Source of the DNA: Astrocystis sublimbata
Taxonomy: Eukaryota > Ascomycota > Sordariomycetes > Xylariales > Xylariaceae
Assembly: GCA_022453515.1 (NCBI GenBank)
Contig: JAJNNY010000063.1
Coordinates: 1-64,000 of the forward strand
DNA length: 64,000 nucleotides
Direction of reading: 5' to 3'
Shown in pieces: positions 13,939 through 26,064 of the stretch; the stretch's first letter is position 1, and each line of letters begins with the position of its first letter. The notes under the pieces are model-generated. The model did no database searches. It had not been told where the DNA came from and saw nothing but the letters and a program-made list of their open reading frames with translations. The position numbers and the translations under genes are program-made.

Positions 13939-14928
13939 ATGTCCCGCTACGCCGCAACTTTCGAAAACACCCAAGGCCCTGGCGACGCGCGTCCCACCGC
14001 CCTCCAAATCATCAAAGATGAAGGACTCGAGGGCAACATGAAGGACAAGGTATTCTTCATCACCGGCGCCTCATCCGGCATCGGCATCGAGACAGCGCGC
14101 GCCTTCGCCGCCACCGGCGCCAAAGTCTATCTCGGCGTGCGCAACCTGTCGAAAGGCCAGACAGCGTGCGCCTCATTTCTCTCGCCCGGCCGCGTCGAGC
14201 TGATCGAGATCGACACAGCCTCGCTCGCCTCAGTGCGCCAGGCCGCGGCCGCCTTCCTACAGAAATCGTCGACGCTCAACGTGCTGGCATGCAACGCCGG
14301 CGTCATGATGATCCCGACGCGCGAGGAGACGGTCGACGGCTTCGAGAAGCAGCTCGGCACCAACTACATGGGGCACTACCTGCTCTTCGAGCTGCTCAAG
14401 GACGCGATGCTGAAGGGCTCGACGCCCGAGTTCAACTCGCGGCTCGTCAACGTCTCGTCCTCGGGCCACCACATGTCGGAGATCGTCTTCGACGACCTGC
14501 AGCTTAAAGGTGCGGACGCCTACTCCCCTTGGGGCGCCTACGGGCAGAGCAAGCTGGCGCAGATCTACATGGCGAACTACGTCGATCGAAACTTCGGGCC
14601 CAAGGGTCTGCATGCGTACAGCCTCATGCCTGGTGGCATTATGACGGGGCTGCAGGTGCATGTCCCTGAGGACACGAAGGCGGAGTGGACGAAGGACGAG
14701 AGCACGCAGAAGTTCCTCAAGAGCGCCGAGCAAGGCGCGGCTACGACGGTCATAGCGGCGGTTGGTAAGGAGTGGGAGGGCAAGGGCGGCAAGTACCTCG
14801 AGGACTGCAGGGTCGCCCCCTTTGAGCCTTTGGTTATGACACTCAGGGGCGTGCAGCCCTATGCTTATGACGAGGCGAAGGAGAACAGGTTCTGGGAGCT
14901 CACGCGAAAAACGCTTGGGCTTTCGTAG
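13939..14928 (+). CDS. Short-chain dehydrogenase/reductase, 329 aa, intronless
   Basis: A classical SDR fold enzyme. The cofactor loop TGASSGIG lies at residues 42-49, CNAG at 118-121, the serine motif NVSSSG at about 171-176, and the catalytic YGQSK gives Tyr201 and Lys205. The order and spacing match retinol dehydrogenase/WWOX-like fungal SDRs, which are NAD(P)-dependent and usually reduce carbonyls. Its length of 329 aa is normal for that group. The ATG context ACCAACATGTCC follows a pyrimidine-rich leader. The frame is very GC-rich at third positions, unlike the flanking DNA. The divergent NRPS-like reductase upstream makes a shared biosynthetic role possible, but this is inference only. 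The substrate is unknown. Confidence 0.95.
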   Translation: MSRYAATFENTQGPGDARPTALQIIKDEGLEGNMKDKVFFITGASSGIGIETARAFAATGAKVYLGVRNLSKGQTACASFLSPGRVELIEIDTASLASVRQAAAAFLQKSSTLNVLACNAGVMMIPTREETVDGFEKQLGTNYMGHYLLFELLKDAMLKGSTPEFNSRLVNVSSSGHHMSEIVFDDLQLKGADAYSPWGAYGQSKLAQIYMANYVDRNFGPKGLHAYSLMPGGIMTGLQVHVPEDTKAEWTKDESTQKFLKSAEQGAATTVIAAVGKEWEGKGGKYLEDCRVAPFEPLVMTLRGVQPYAYDEAKENRFWELTRKTLGLS

Positions 14929-15142
14929 AGGTTTAGTGAATGGATGTTGGCTTGCTGGGTCATAGAAACTTAGTCCAAATTGACGAATCGCTTTTCGTAT
15001 CTCTTATCGTCTGTTACCTGCTCTTCGTGACTTTCGAGAAAAGATGCTCGTGATGGCATATGTGCTCCTTATGACAGGGCTCTCGCTTGGGACAAATGCT
15101 TTCAGTTTCATACATTGCATTGCCCGAAGTATCGACTGGGAG

Positions 15143-17638
15143 TTACACCAGACGAATAGTCCGGAGGCCCAGCGTTTCCAAGATTCTCTCATAGTTGGGA
15201 TGCAGATTCAATGTTGCCCATGATTCGCCTTGACCCGACATCTCGAGCACCCTGCTCAGCTGAGCCGGAGTGGGCTGATATTTGCATTCAAACTCATCAC
15301 TGATGCAGCGTGCTTCATTTTCCATCATGCCGTGTACATAGCTATCCCCAACCAGTTCGAAATATGGCTCCTGGTCATCTTTGCTTGGTGCTTGTCCACT
15401 TTTCGGGGGTGGTAGCGGCGGCAACGGGCGCAAAACCACTGCAAGGTTGTAATTCTGGAAAATCGCAATTGCGTCGCCAATCTGGACCATATTAGGTACT
15501 AGACAGAAGTAGCCATTCTGAGTCAGGGCGAAGCGGAAACTCTTTGTTGCGCCAGATGAGTCGAAGGACGGGTTCATCTCTGGCAATTTGGGGGTATCGG
15601 CCCAGTAACCCGGGCACTAGAGGGGTCACAGTCTGGTTAGCCAACAGTCTTCTAGTTATCATCCTACAAGTAGGTCTGCCATGTTCGTACAATAAACCAA
15701 TGATGTAGGATTGTACTTACACCCTGCTCATACCAGCTGAACCACTTGTCCCAATGCATGTCAACATAGTCCGACCGCACTATCTCCTGCTGAGCATCGC
15801 ACGACATAATGAGTGTCAGCTTATATGCATCCAGGAGCGTATCGCCATTGAGATATGTAGGCAATCCCAACGTGCCGATGCGATCAATGTCTTTCCGTAT
15901 ACTCGCAACGATTCCAAGGGTATTTGCGCGCAAGTCATCTTTCTCGTTATCGATGAAATCTCCGACATAGATGATCTCATCAGACATCAGGCATTTGAAC
16001 GTGGCATAGCTTTGCAGTAGCAACTTGTCCTTACCCTTGATATCTTTCGAGTCATCTGATTTCGGCAGTGGTCTTCTTCTGTTCTTGGGAAGCGGGCTGA
16101 CCTTACTCCCTGCCCACTTTGTCGGTGGGTTGAGCGCCGCTTGGATGCTCCCACCCGCTTTCCACAACTTCGTCTTCGTGATCATGAAACACTCGCTCTC
16201 TTCTTTGTATCTGAAGTCTGGCGCCCAGGAGGGGAGGGCGGTGCCCGCTTTTTGACGCGCCCTTCCCGCACTTCCCAAGAAGCGGAACGCGTCCACGTCG
16301 ATGAAACGTCGAGCAACGTCGGCGTACTATGATATAATCGCAAGCTTAGCTGTGGTCCCAGGCATGCCTTTATGAAATACATTAAAGGTCGACATTTTCA
16401 AGCAAATTTTCAGCTTGAATTGCATCTGAAGACGACCCACCAGACTTTCCCACGGAATCTTGTAGTCAATCTCAAACCACTTATGCGAGTCGTCTACCAT
16501 GTTGCCCATGGCATACATTCTATCGCGAGGATTTGTCGCCCCGTAGCGGTGCACAGTCTCAACAAACCCCTCAATACTCAGAGAATAATCAGACTGGCCA
16601 TAAACATCCGCTAGATGGCAATGCCGAGCCTGCTGGATCAACCTGACTGCTTGTGTGTTGTAGAGTGTTCGGCTGAGGTACTTTTGGACATGGTCGGGCC
16701 ATGTTTCGGTGTATCTCGGGCACATAATCCACTAATACAAGCAGTAGTCAGTGATCGCAAGTATCCTTCATTGATAAACTCTTAAGGTTAAGTAGGCAAC
16801 TCGGTAGATGGCATCGTGTGATTGAGTGCCCGCGCAACTGGCGCGTGGCAGTTACAACATTCTAAAGTTCCCATGCCGAGATTCAAGAAAGGGAATAGAA
16901 CATGAAGCAGCATACAGCTAGAGCGAATAGAGTATCCCACTCAACCGTATTCGGGCCACAGTTCACTTGCACGTGCGGGGATAAAGAAGCTTCTTGCTGA
17001 ATCCACACGCGAGAGAACCACGGTCGGTTCAGGAACTCGACGATAGCAATCGCAAGTTCCTGTGACTCGCCGACATCTTCCTCGCCCGGTCTGAACGAAG
17101 GGTCGAAGAAGTAGGACTTCTCAGCAAACATGTCCCAATCGTTTCCATATCGACATTTCGAGAATTCTTCGACGTATGTCTTGGCGTCGAGAGTCGCTGC
17201 AAACTCCATCGCAGCAGAGGCATGCTCGTCTGGAGGTCCTAGCCAGACCAACGTCAACCTCGCCCGCCGGTAGATGTGATGCATGATTGCCACCTGCGCT
17301 GCGCGTTCTTCGATATCGCACTGATTCATGCAAATGGCATCGATCCAGACCGTGCGGGGCTTGTCAGGCCTTCGAAGATCCAAGAGCATGAGGAACGCAT
17401 TTCTCTGAATCCATATCTGCAAGTCGCCGCAATTGATCAGTTCCGGATTCTCTGAAGAGCCCCAAGTGTACGACGTAGCATCATAAGACTCTTGGCATTC
17501 ATCAAGCGTCGTTGGATTAAGCTCAGTTTTGAGGGGTTCGTCACCCCTCCCAGGGTGTACGATGAGGAGTCGGATGGGCAAGTCGCCTTCGAGGGGTTTG
17601 TATAAAGTCGAAGCGATGTCCAAGTTCCATTGATCCAT
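15143..17638 (-). CDS. HET-domain (heterokaryon incompatibility) protein, 4 exons, about 717 aa
   Basis: Predicted exons (minus): 17638-16916, 16731-16381, 16326-15721 and 15616-15143, all in phase. Introns are 184, 54 and 104 nt, with CTGAC/CTAAC branch sites in two of them. The N-terminal HET domain shows YDATSYTWG at about residues 52-60, then RTVWIDAICMNQ (95-106) and IYRRARLTLVWLG (122-134). A later LPSWAPDF element is also typical of this family. HET proteins trigger programmed cell death when genetically different hyphae fuse; many paralogues have unknown partners. I see no NACHT, WD or ankyrin module, so this is a HET protein of the plain long type. It has lower GC than the SDR next to it. 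Whether it acts in incompatibility is not shown by sequence. Confidence 0.92.
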
Positions 17639-19331
17639 GACGACAACTTCTCAGCCCGGCAATCATGCCATGAGTAGCAAGCCTCAGAGTGTTGCGATTT
17701 TAAATAACATAGACGACTGCTACATCGCGACATAAGTTTTGATCCCTACCTAAGCTTACGCCTGACTTGCATGATGGTCATGGTTGTGGCTCATGTGGCT
17801 GTTGTAATATCGTCTGTGCGCATTATGTGGCTTATAGCAGTTGCATATGCATGGTCCTGCATAGCAGAGAATAGCTTGGATTTATATCGTACCTAGGCCC
17901 AGCACTATCTTTGACATTGAGAATAAGCCAAACAGTTGAAAATGACAAATTAGGTTTAAACACTATATTGGAACGAGACATTGATGTAGACCTCGAGATG
18001 TGGAAGTTAAATTGACCTTGCGTCACAGTGAATGTCACTGACACGTGATCCAAGCTACACCAACAGTGTTGAAGACTCTCTTCAGCCAGATGTACGACTT
18101 GTACCTAGGTATCTATTCGCGTCCCAAGAATTAAAGGGGCGGTGCAGGATCTTTGTGTCACTCGCACGGGATTTGCAGGGGACTGCCTTTGTTGCGCACA
18201 TTGTACACCAATTACACAATAAAGCATCGCCTTTCAGAGGTTGTTAACATCCCGTTTGTCAGGAGTATGACAATTGTACTGGGCTATTTTCTACATTGAA
18301 TGCAAAGTTTTAATTCAGATAGACCCGGCAGCGAATGGCGCACACTTCCCATTTGTTTCAGAATGGACCAGCTTTTCCCATGTACAAAGAGGAAATACTC
18401 AACGTTTACTCTCATCGGTTTGTATTATGGCCGATTCTAATCGCTCCTAGTCATGTTATCTTATTCGCTGTGTAAGCGGCCTCATTATGAAAAGAGTGAA
18501 TGTTTGACTTGACTAATCAACAACCGACATACTACCATGGGGTCGATTAAAAGGTCTCAAGCAAAGTTATCGACATAATCGCTTCCAGTTACGAACATTC
18601 ATCTACATGTGGCAACACCAGTAGTTGAATATTGTAAGTCACGGTCACATGTGTAATACCATGGCATCGTCTACATGACTACACTTTCGTTCCCGAATCT
18701 GTGTTACTGAAAATCATTTGATCAGAATCGCAGCGCTTAGCTTGTTACACAACTAGGTAGGCATGGGCCAACAGTCTTGTACCATGTAAGGGAGCTTGGG
18801 TTGCTTGCTAGCTACCCCTCTGCAAAAGAGGCAACTCTCAACTTCCACTTCTAAACCTTCAGTTTCAACAGCTGCCACCAACTACCTGATAAACCAAGAC
18901 AGGAGGATAAGCAAACCGCATCATGTTTATTCACTGGTTATACCACGTTTAACGGTTTTGACTAACGAAACCGGCGTAAGGTACTTCGGTACCTTCCAAA
19001 CGTAGCGATGCGCGCGCACTCTGAAGCAATTACGGCAACTGCAGTGCTTCTGGGAACTGGCACCCGCACCGAGAGGATGCCCTACCTTTTCTCGAGACTC
19101 CTCAGCTTCGTTCTCGCGATCTTCTCTTCCCAACTACACCGAAGTTTGACGCACCCGTCGAGTTTACTCTCGACCACAGATCACGCACCGGCCTTTGCCT
19201 CAGTCTTCGACTTGAACTTCCTCTCAACCACAGATTACGCAGCAGTTTCTGTTGCAGTTAGAAACATTACCAACCTTCTTACTTACCACCACTCTCATTC
19301 TCACCCTCAACCTCAACCTCACTCTCCCGCG
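17639..19331. other. Intergenic, AT-rich, 1.7 kb
   Basis: No gene is supported. The stretch is AT-rich with no conserved frame. The last 300 bp are pyrimidine-rich (CAACCTCAACCTCACTCTCCC just before 19332) and look like the leader of the next gene. A frame open upstream from 19008 joins the next gene in phase but looks like leader sequence rather than protein. Confidence 0.4.
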
Positions 19332-20655
19332 ATGTCTTCCTCCGAGAAGATCGTGATGGCGTCTCTTCGCCTGGCCACCAAGGCTTTCATTACCCTGTAC
19401 GTGCAACTGAGCTTCTGACGCCCTCGAGTTGGTGTTTTCAATCTCTACGCACATGGCTTCATTTAATTCACTACGTAACTGGGTCACACGCCGCCCTCCG
19501 CCCTGCCCTCTCTACCCACTTCACGCCGACACCGATCCCGTCATGAGACATCTCAACGCAACCTGAATGTATACCCCGGAAAACATGTTTCCCTCGACGA
19601 TGTCACAGACCCCGAGTCCCATACCCACCCACCCACCCACCGTACCAGCAAAATACGTAAACCACCCCATAGCTGACACTGCATCTCTAGCCTCATGCTC
19701 TGGATGTTGTACACGACCAACACCGCCGCCCTCGCCATGGGTTTGCTGATCTCATACGTCTTCGGCAGCGACGCCGGCGTCTGCAGGGCGTCGCCCGACC
19801 CGTTCCTGATGATGGCCGTGGCCTGGGTCTCCAAGGAGATCGAAGAGAGCTACGAGCCGCACGAGAACCAGCTCGACCTGGCCGTGCTCGCTCTCATCGC
19901 AGTCTACTGGCTCGCGGACGACATGGCGCGCGTGGCCCTGCTGGGAGCCTGGCTGCCGTACCAGTACCTCGGCGTCGACCGGGACAGGTGCTGGGCCTAC
20001 CTGATCCTGGCGGCAGTGGTGCCGATGGCGCCCGAACTTACCAAGATGCTGCTGGACAGCATCAGAAGCCGTCTCTCGACGTTTCTCGCCTCGGCCCGCA
20101 AGCTGTACCGTGTCCTCGCCCCGCCACCTTCTCCCCTGCCGACTCCGCCGCCGCCGCCGCCTCCGTCTCCACCAACCCTCACCATCTCTCCTCTCTTCAT
20201 CAACGCGGTTATACCGCCGTCATACGAGCAGTTGCCCGAACCGTCCTCCCGACGGGAGAAGGTCGACTTAGTCGACCGAGGAACCCAGACGGAGGCGGTT
20301 CGGAGTAACGGGCGATTAACCACCCCCTCCTCCGCCCGAAAGACGACCGTCGGCCCGTGCCTGAATGACCTCACCCCCGACGAGGTCAAGGCTCTGCGGA
20401 GCACGTTTAACAGTCGCACCGTCCGCCGCGGATTGCTCAGAAAGCTGCAGAAGCAGTGCGAGGAGGAGGCGCAACAGCCGCAACCGCAGCCGCAGCCGAA
20501 CCCCAAGCCCAAGCCGGAGCAGAAGCAGAAGGAGAAGGCGCAGCCGGAGCCCGAACCTGAGCCCGAGCCCAAGCAGCAGATGCAAGAGCCAGAACCAGCA
20601 CCAGCACCCGCACCCGCACCAGAACCAGAACCAGAGCCGGAGCCAGAGTCAGAGC

Positions 20656-20687
<32 letters not shown>

Positions 20688-22409
20688 GAGAAGGAGCAGG
20701 TGCAAGAGCAGGTGCAAGCGCAGGTCCAGGCGCAGGTCCAGGCGCAGCCAGAGCCAGAGCTAGAGAAGGAGCCGGAGCCGGAGCCGGAACCAGAACCAGA
20801 ACTAGAACCAGAACCAGAACCTGAGCCTAAGCCTGAGCCTGAGCCCGAGCCCGTAGCCGCGCCCGAACCCGAACAGCCGCAGCCGCAGACGCAGCCGCAG
20901 TCGCAGCCGGAGCCGCAGCCAGAGCCGGAGCAGCAGGAGGAAGAACAGGCCTTCGACCTGTGGTCCGGCTTCGGGCCAGCCCAGATGCTCTGGGAGGCCG
21001 AGCAGCAGCAGCAGCAGCAACGGGAACAGCTGCAACAGCAACTGCAACAGCACGAGCAGGATGAAACAGCCCCGGCCGTCCCCTCGATGCCCACGGCGCC
21101 AATGGAATATACCATGACGCCGGAGGAGTTTGCGCATCTCCTCGACACGTACCAACCAGGAGAGGCCGAGGACGCAATGTCGTGGGCACGCATCGTCGAG
21201 GCCGTCTTACCCCCTCCCAACCTCCCCGTGCCTGTGCCTGTGCCTGTCCCCGTCCCTGCGCCGGTAGAGTTCGTACCAGAACTCGACATGTTCGGAGGAG
21301 GAGGAGACGACCTCGCTCGCGCCCTTCTTGGGCTTGATACGGCAACGACGGACGCCCTGGCCGATGAGGCGTTCGCGCTCCTGCCCGAAGAGACCGACGA
21401 GTTCGCCGACGACGAGGAAGCTGCTGCCGCTGCCGCCATCGCTCCTGCCGTCCCTCCTATGGAGGACGTGCCTGCCGCCCTCCCCCCCTACGTACCTTCC
21501 TCGCTACCTCCTTACCTACCTACCATCGCGCCTGCCATCTCCGGCGATAAGAACGCAGAGATGGAGGACGTCGCCGCCGACCCGTCGCCCGCCGCTTCCT
21601 CTCCCGCCACTGTCGTCTTTGTACCGGACGACAGCATGAACCTCGACTCCGCCCCCGCCCCTTCCCTACAGAGCCCTGACATCGAAATGGGCAGCGACGA
21701 CGAAGACGACGGCAATAACAACGACGACGAGATGGAGGATGCCGAGGAAGAAGGAGAAGAAGCAGAAGCAGAGATGCAGGACGCACCTGCCGAGGAGAGA
21801 GAAGAGGAGATGGAGGACGTACCTGCCGCTCCCGCTCCCGCCGCCGCCATCGTACCTGCCCCCGTGCCCGCCGCCGCCGCCACCCCCGTACCTGCCCCCG
21901 TGCTTGTTATCGCCGCCGCCGCCCCACCAACCATCCCATCGACCCCCTCACCCTCACCCTCACTATCATCCCGGCTGCCGCCCTCGCCGTCGACGCCGGT
22001 GTACATGAACATGTCGCCGTCCCCCACAACACCAAAGCTCGACGCGCGCTTCATCATCAAGAACGACGCGCCGCGGCGGCTGGACGTGCTGCCTCGGATC
22101 AAGGAGGTGGAGCGCGACGTAGAAGCCTTGGAAGAATGGGAGAGCAATGACGGGTTCCGTCAGAAGGTCCGGTGGGACCTTCGCGACTGCCCCGAGCTCG
22201 ACGAAGAAGTTTTGGTGCAGCTGACGCTGCAGATGGAGGCGGCCGCTGAGGACGCAGAGAAGGATTGGAAGCGCCACGACGACGCTATCAAGGAGGCTGT
22301 GAAGATGGAGAGAGACGCGCGGAATAGGGCGAAGGCTGCGGCGTTTGCGAGACATCGCGCCGCGAGGGCTGCGAATGCGTCGGTTTTTATTAAGCAGAAG
22401 CGGCGTTGA
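19332..22409 (+). CDS. Membrane protein with long Pro-Glu repeat, 2 exons, about 927 aa
   Basis: Predicted exons are 19332-19396 and 19691-22409. The 294-nt intron has donor GTACGT, branch AGCTGACAC and acceptor CTCTAG. The family is not recognised. Residues 1-150 hold two or three hydrophobic segments (about 18-46, 82-112 and 118-135). A proline-rich patch comes next, then an alternating Pro-Glu/Pro-Gln tract at about residues 285-440, a Gln-rich stretch, and acidic Ala/Pro-rich segments with recurring MEDV-type motifs. The end (about 812-926) is a charged, probably helical domain finishing in a basic IKQKRR tail. Such PE-rich tracts form stiff extended rods and are often length-polymorphic. 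The start at 19332 is preferred over the in-frame ATG at 19008 because the DNA between them looks like a UTR. Function unknown. Confidence 0.75.
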
Positions 22410-22470
22410 GGGATTGGGTGACTGATTTGTTGTTTTGTATGTTAAGGGGGGGTTATACCCATTTGCAGAC

Positions 22471-22540
22471 TTGACTTGACTGGAGTTGACTGGAGTTGAC
22501 TGGAGTTGACTGGACTCGACTGGACTTGACTCGACTTGAG
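22471..22540. repeat. 10-bp minisatellite in 3' flank
   Basis: About seven imperfect units of TGGAGTTGAC, some degraded to TGGACTCGAC or TCGACTTGAG, lie some 60 bp after the stop codon of the Pro-Glu gene. They are probably in its 3' UTR. Confidence 0.85.
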
Positions 22541-24123
22541 ATGAATTAAAGACTGGCTTTTGCTATTGCTGAACAATGATTGCCTTGCGTCTATCCATCA
22601 TGTGAATTGAAGCATCGCGGCAACTGTGAGGCAATACCTACTCGGAGCCTTGTCGTGAAAAAGGGGTGTCAGGTATAGCCACCTACCTGGCTAATTCTCT
22701 CATGATAATAGCCCTTTGCCTACCTGTAGCCAGACGGTACTATCGCCAAATACTAATTCTTCGTTACTTGCCATCCGGTATGTGATGCTTCGTCGTGCGG
22801 GGCGCTTCAGTCTTGGGGACAAAGATGTGTAACCAAGTCGCTTTGACGCATGAGATAGATACATGATACAATGTAGAGCCCGTCACGTGATCTCGTGTCG
22901 TCGAGCTGACTCGAGCGTTGCACCCGGAGCGCGCCGTATTGCACGTTTCTTTTCCGGAGCCGATTTCCCCTGCTGCGCGAGATGGGGGACTCGAATTGGC
23001 TTACACAACTGGATTGCAAGTCGCATGGGGTTGTGGGATTTCGCAGAGTCTAGACATACATACTACTACTAATCGGTGCTTAAAATAAGCCGGTATTGCC
23101 CTTAACTGTACCTTCTCATGGGAGGACACAATGTGCCGGGACCACCATTTTGATCTATTAGGTTTTTTATTTACGAATTGTGTGCTGGGGACCTCAAGGA
23201 TAGTAGAAGAACAATGGACCCGCCTGGTTCCAACAACTTGCATGCACAGCAGAAGTTACCTATCTGTAAAAATGGAAAAGTGGCAGGTGATTGATTGATT
23301 TCGAGAGCGAGTCCACTGCGGTGCAGCGGTCTAGTTTTTCCCAGTCCTGTACTTACAGAAGTATCCCTGCTAGAATGGGCGGGATGGGCAAGAGATGCAG
23401 TGGGGTAAAGTCGCGCATCTGACCGCGTAAATTCGCTTGTGGTGCTGCCAACTGAGCTTAGCGCAATCCACTCACGCTCGCCCACGCCTGCCCGCCTGCC
23501 CACGCAGCAAGATGCAGCGAGCGACGCGGCAACACGGCGACACGAATAGGTAGCACACAAGAGGCAAGTACAGCGCAGCGCACACGAAATACAGCGGGCA
23601 AGCACCAACTGCGTTTGTTGGGAGAGAGTCAGTCAGACTTGTCAGGTACTGAGTACCCCTGCTTACCATGCCCAGTACCTCCCTCCTTCGACCTCGTACG
23701 TACCTGTATTATTGGAATTACAGAGCTTGGACTTCTCCCCATCCAATTCGAATTCTTACCTCTCTCCTTTTGCCTCTCCAATTGTACCTACAGTCTCAAC
23801 TAGTGCTTGCTTGCTCTTCGACGTGAAAGGTTCCAAGCTAGCCGTGCATCGTTGTTGTCACGTCGGGTTTGTATTGCTATACCCTTACTGCACAGCGTAT
23901 TTGTTGACTTACACCATCTTCACCGTGTCCCGCCAGGCGTGGCTCAAGTGCCTACATCCATGTCGTAGCACGGGCAGTACTACTGTAGGTACAAGCACCT
24001 GTCGTCGCGCGTACCGTGTACGTCTACCTAATACCCCGGCCCCCCAGGTAAATGATCTGCGCAGACCTCCAGGTTGCATTGCCTCGTCCGAGCTTAGTAC
24101 GTCGCTTGGCCGAGCGGGTGACA

Positions 24124-24129
24124 ACGCGT
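24124..24129. promoter_or_regulatory. Possible MCB box upstream of Whi5-like gene
   Basis: A single ACGCGT lies about 320 bp before the start codon. It matches the core bound by MBF. A 6-bp site alone is weak evidence. Confidence 0.25.
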
Positions 24130-24448
24130 ATCCGCCTGTCAATTGTCCCGCACCCACCGACAAAGACGACACGGGAATACCAGCACCGATCTACTGGTTG
24201 TCATTCCTTCGTCCTGTTGCAGCTCTGCTCCTGTTGTTGTGTAGTTTCGAGACTGCCACAATTCTTTTCTTTGTTCAAGAGAGCATCCACGTCCAAGCAA
24301 GTAGCAACGTGACGACGCGATCTGACGGGGCGCCGCACGATAATACGCGACAACCGCTGCCTGAGGTCCCGCCCATCCCAGCCAGCCAACCACACACACA
24401 CAGTCAGTCGGCTTCCCAACGGCTTGACTCACTTTGTTCCAAGCCAGC

Positions 24449-26064
24449 ATGCCAGACATGTCGCAGCCCACGGCCGACTCAACGCCGTCGCGTGGTGGTA
24501 AGGCCATCATCACAAGCCCACCGCCGCAGACCGTGTCCGGCAGCCAGAGCCAGAACCAGAGTCAGCCCCTCCCCGACTCGGGTAACCAGTCCTCCCAGGC
24601 CACCACCAACTCCACCTCAAATGACACCGACCGCGTCTTCACCCCGCCCGAGAGCGACAGCGAGGCCAGCCATCCTCTCCCCAACGGCTCTTCCTCCCAC
24701 CAGAACTCCCAGCTGATGCAGCTTTCCAATCTCGCTGCTCTACAGCAAAAACTAGATGTCTCGCGCGACGATGCCGACGCCCACTCACGCAAAAGGATGG
24801 CCGACGGTGCTGTCAAGCACACGCGGCATCACTCCAGTGCCTCACCCGTCAAGATGGGCCATTCGAGAAACACCAGCACCGTCAGCATGGCTTCGAATAG
24901 TAGCCGCATAGGCGAGGTATGTCTCTGTCTATGTCTATGTCTACACGCCCACCCGCTCAATGATTATCCCACTAACCTATCTCTCAGCTCTCTGCTGAAT
25001 TGAAGGCCAAACTGTCCTATGCTCTGGTCAAAGTGAACAATGGCTGGCAAAGCCACTCGATAGATGAGATCGAGTCACTGGCATCTCATGCCGCCTCACC
25101 GGCTTCGAGCACCTCGACGTTGCACAGAAGACACAACTCGTCGGCAAGTCCACGCGTACCACTCGCCGGCTACCGCCAGACCATGTCGACTCCCTCCAGC
25201 GCGGCCACAAGCCCCGTCACCCAATACCCTCAGACACGCACATACGAGTGCGGTCGACGGGAAAGCACGTCCAGGGGCCCCATGTCCGCACCGTTGGTTT
25301 CCCAAGCCCCGACTTTAGGACCGCCCGCGTCCATCCAACCGCGCCAGCCGTTGCCTACCAACCCTCGGCGCAGTTCTCACGCTCGATACCCGCCCGCGTA
25401 CCTCTCTCACCAGTCCTCGCCTCACACGCCCTTACAGCCAAGTCCATTGCAGAGCACCCCCGGCCCAGGCCAGCAAGCTTTCCACTCTCCCAACGTGCGC
25501 TCCCCCCATAATGATCCTATCCTCTTCTCCCCACCTCCCAACGTCCGCGAGCAAGAGGCCCTGGAGACACTGCTCTTCCTCAGCAGTCCAGATAATTCGG
25601 CCAACCTCAAGCATGGTTTCCCCACATCTCAGCAGCGAACGACTCGACCGCGAAATGGTACGCGGACCAGTCTGCCGACGTCTCGGCTTGGGCAAGCAAG
25701 CGGGCCCGAGAGTCAGGGGCGAACGGCCCTGCCTACGATCCGGCCGCCACCGCAGCCGCCAAAACGCGTGGAATTCGAGCAGTCACCGAGCACGATAAAC
25801 GGCATGGATGTGGATGAGCAGTACGGACCGTCACAGACACGAGCTATGCCGCGACGGAAAACCATCAGTGGATCAGTGCCCCGGGCCTCCATGTCGACCC
25901 CTGCCGGGCTGGGCGGGCTGGGGCGGACCAAGCCGCCTCTGAGTGATGAAGATATACAACGTATGATCGACCGGGTGGCGGAGGCGGGAGACAGCTCGGA
26001 CTCGGAGGGCGAGATACAACTACCGCCCAAAATCCGACGGAACGGGTCCGGGGTCGGGGTTTGA
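24449..26064 (+). CDS. Whi5/Nrm1-family cell-cycle transcriptional repressor, 2 exons, about 514 aa
   Basis: Predicted exons are 24449-24916 and 24988-26064; the 71-nt intron has GTATGT, CACTAAC and CTCAG signals. Just after the splice (residues 157-187) the sequence ELKAKLSYALVKVNNGW fits the short GTB/Whi5 motif that binds SBF/MBF-type complexes. A second conserved block, EALETLLFLSSPDNSANLKH, lies near residues 345-365 and is shared with fungal Whi5/Nrm1 homologues. The rest is disordered and rich in Ser/Pro with many SP/TP sites (candidate CDK targets). Whi5 represses G1/S genes before Start, and Nrm1 represses MBF targets after S phase; which one this resembles is undecided. An alternative ATG lies 9 bp downstream. 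An MBP1-type factor, a possible partner, is encoded at 45.9-48.6 kb. Confidence 0.85.

Larger units (their letters stand above)
22410..24448. other. Intergenic, 2.0 kb, with a minisatellite
   Basis: The 3' flank of the Pro-Glu gene carries a 10-bp minisatellite at 22471-22540. The right 1.2 kb is the promoter and long leader of the Whi5-like gene. One ACGCGT (MCB-type) box lies at 24124-24129, about 320 bp before the ATG. A long open frame through this leader overlaps the real start in another frame and has no protein character. Confidence 0.45.

Noticed and set aside
19008..19331. Upstream extension of the Pro-Glu protein to an ATG at 19008
   Set aside because: In frame, but the sequence resembles a pyrimidine-rich leader and would bury the membrane segments behind a 108-residue tail. 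Not fully excluded.
19997..21439. 480-codon Ser/Gly-rich frame on the minus strand
   Set aside because: It is the complement of the Pro-Glu repeat; the low-complexity codons simply leave no stops. The plus-strand gene has an intron, membrane segments and a structured C-terminus.
23712..24716. 334-codon plus-strand frame ahead of the Whi5-like gene
   Set aside because: It runs through leader DNA and overlaps the real exon in another frame; no domain or start context supports it.
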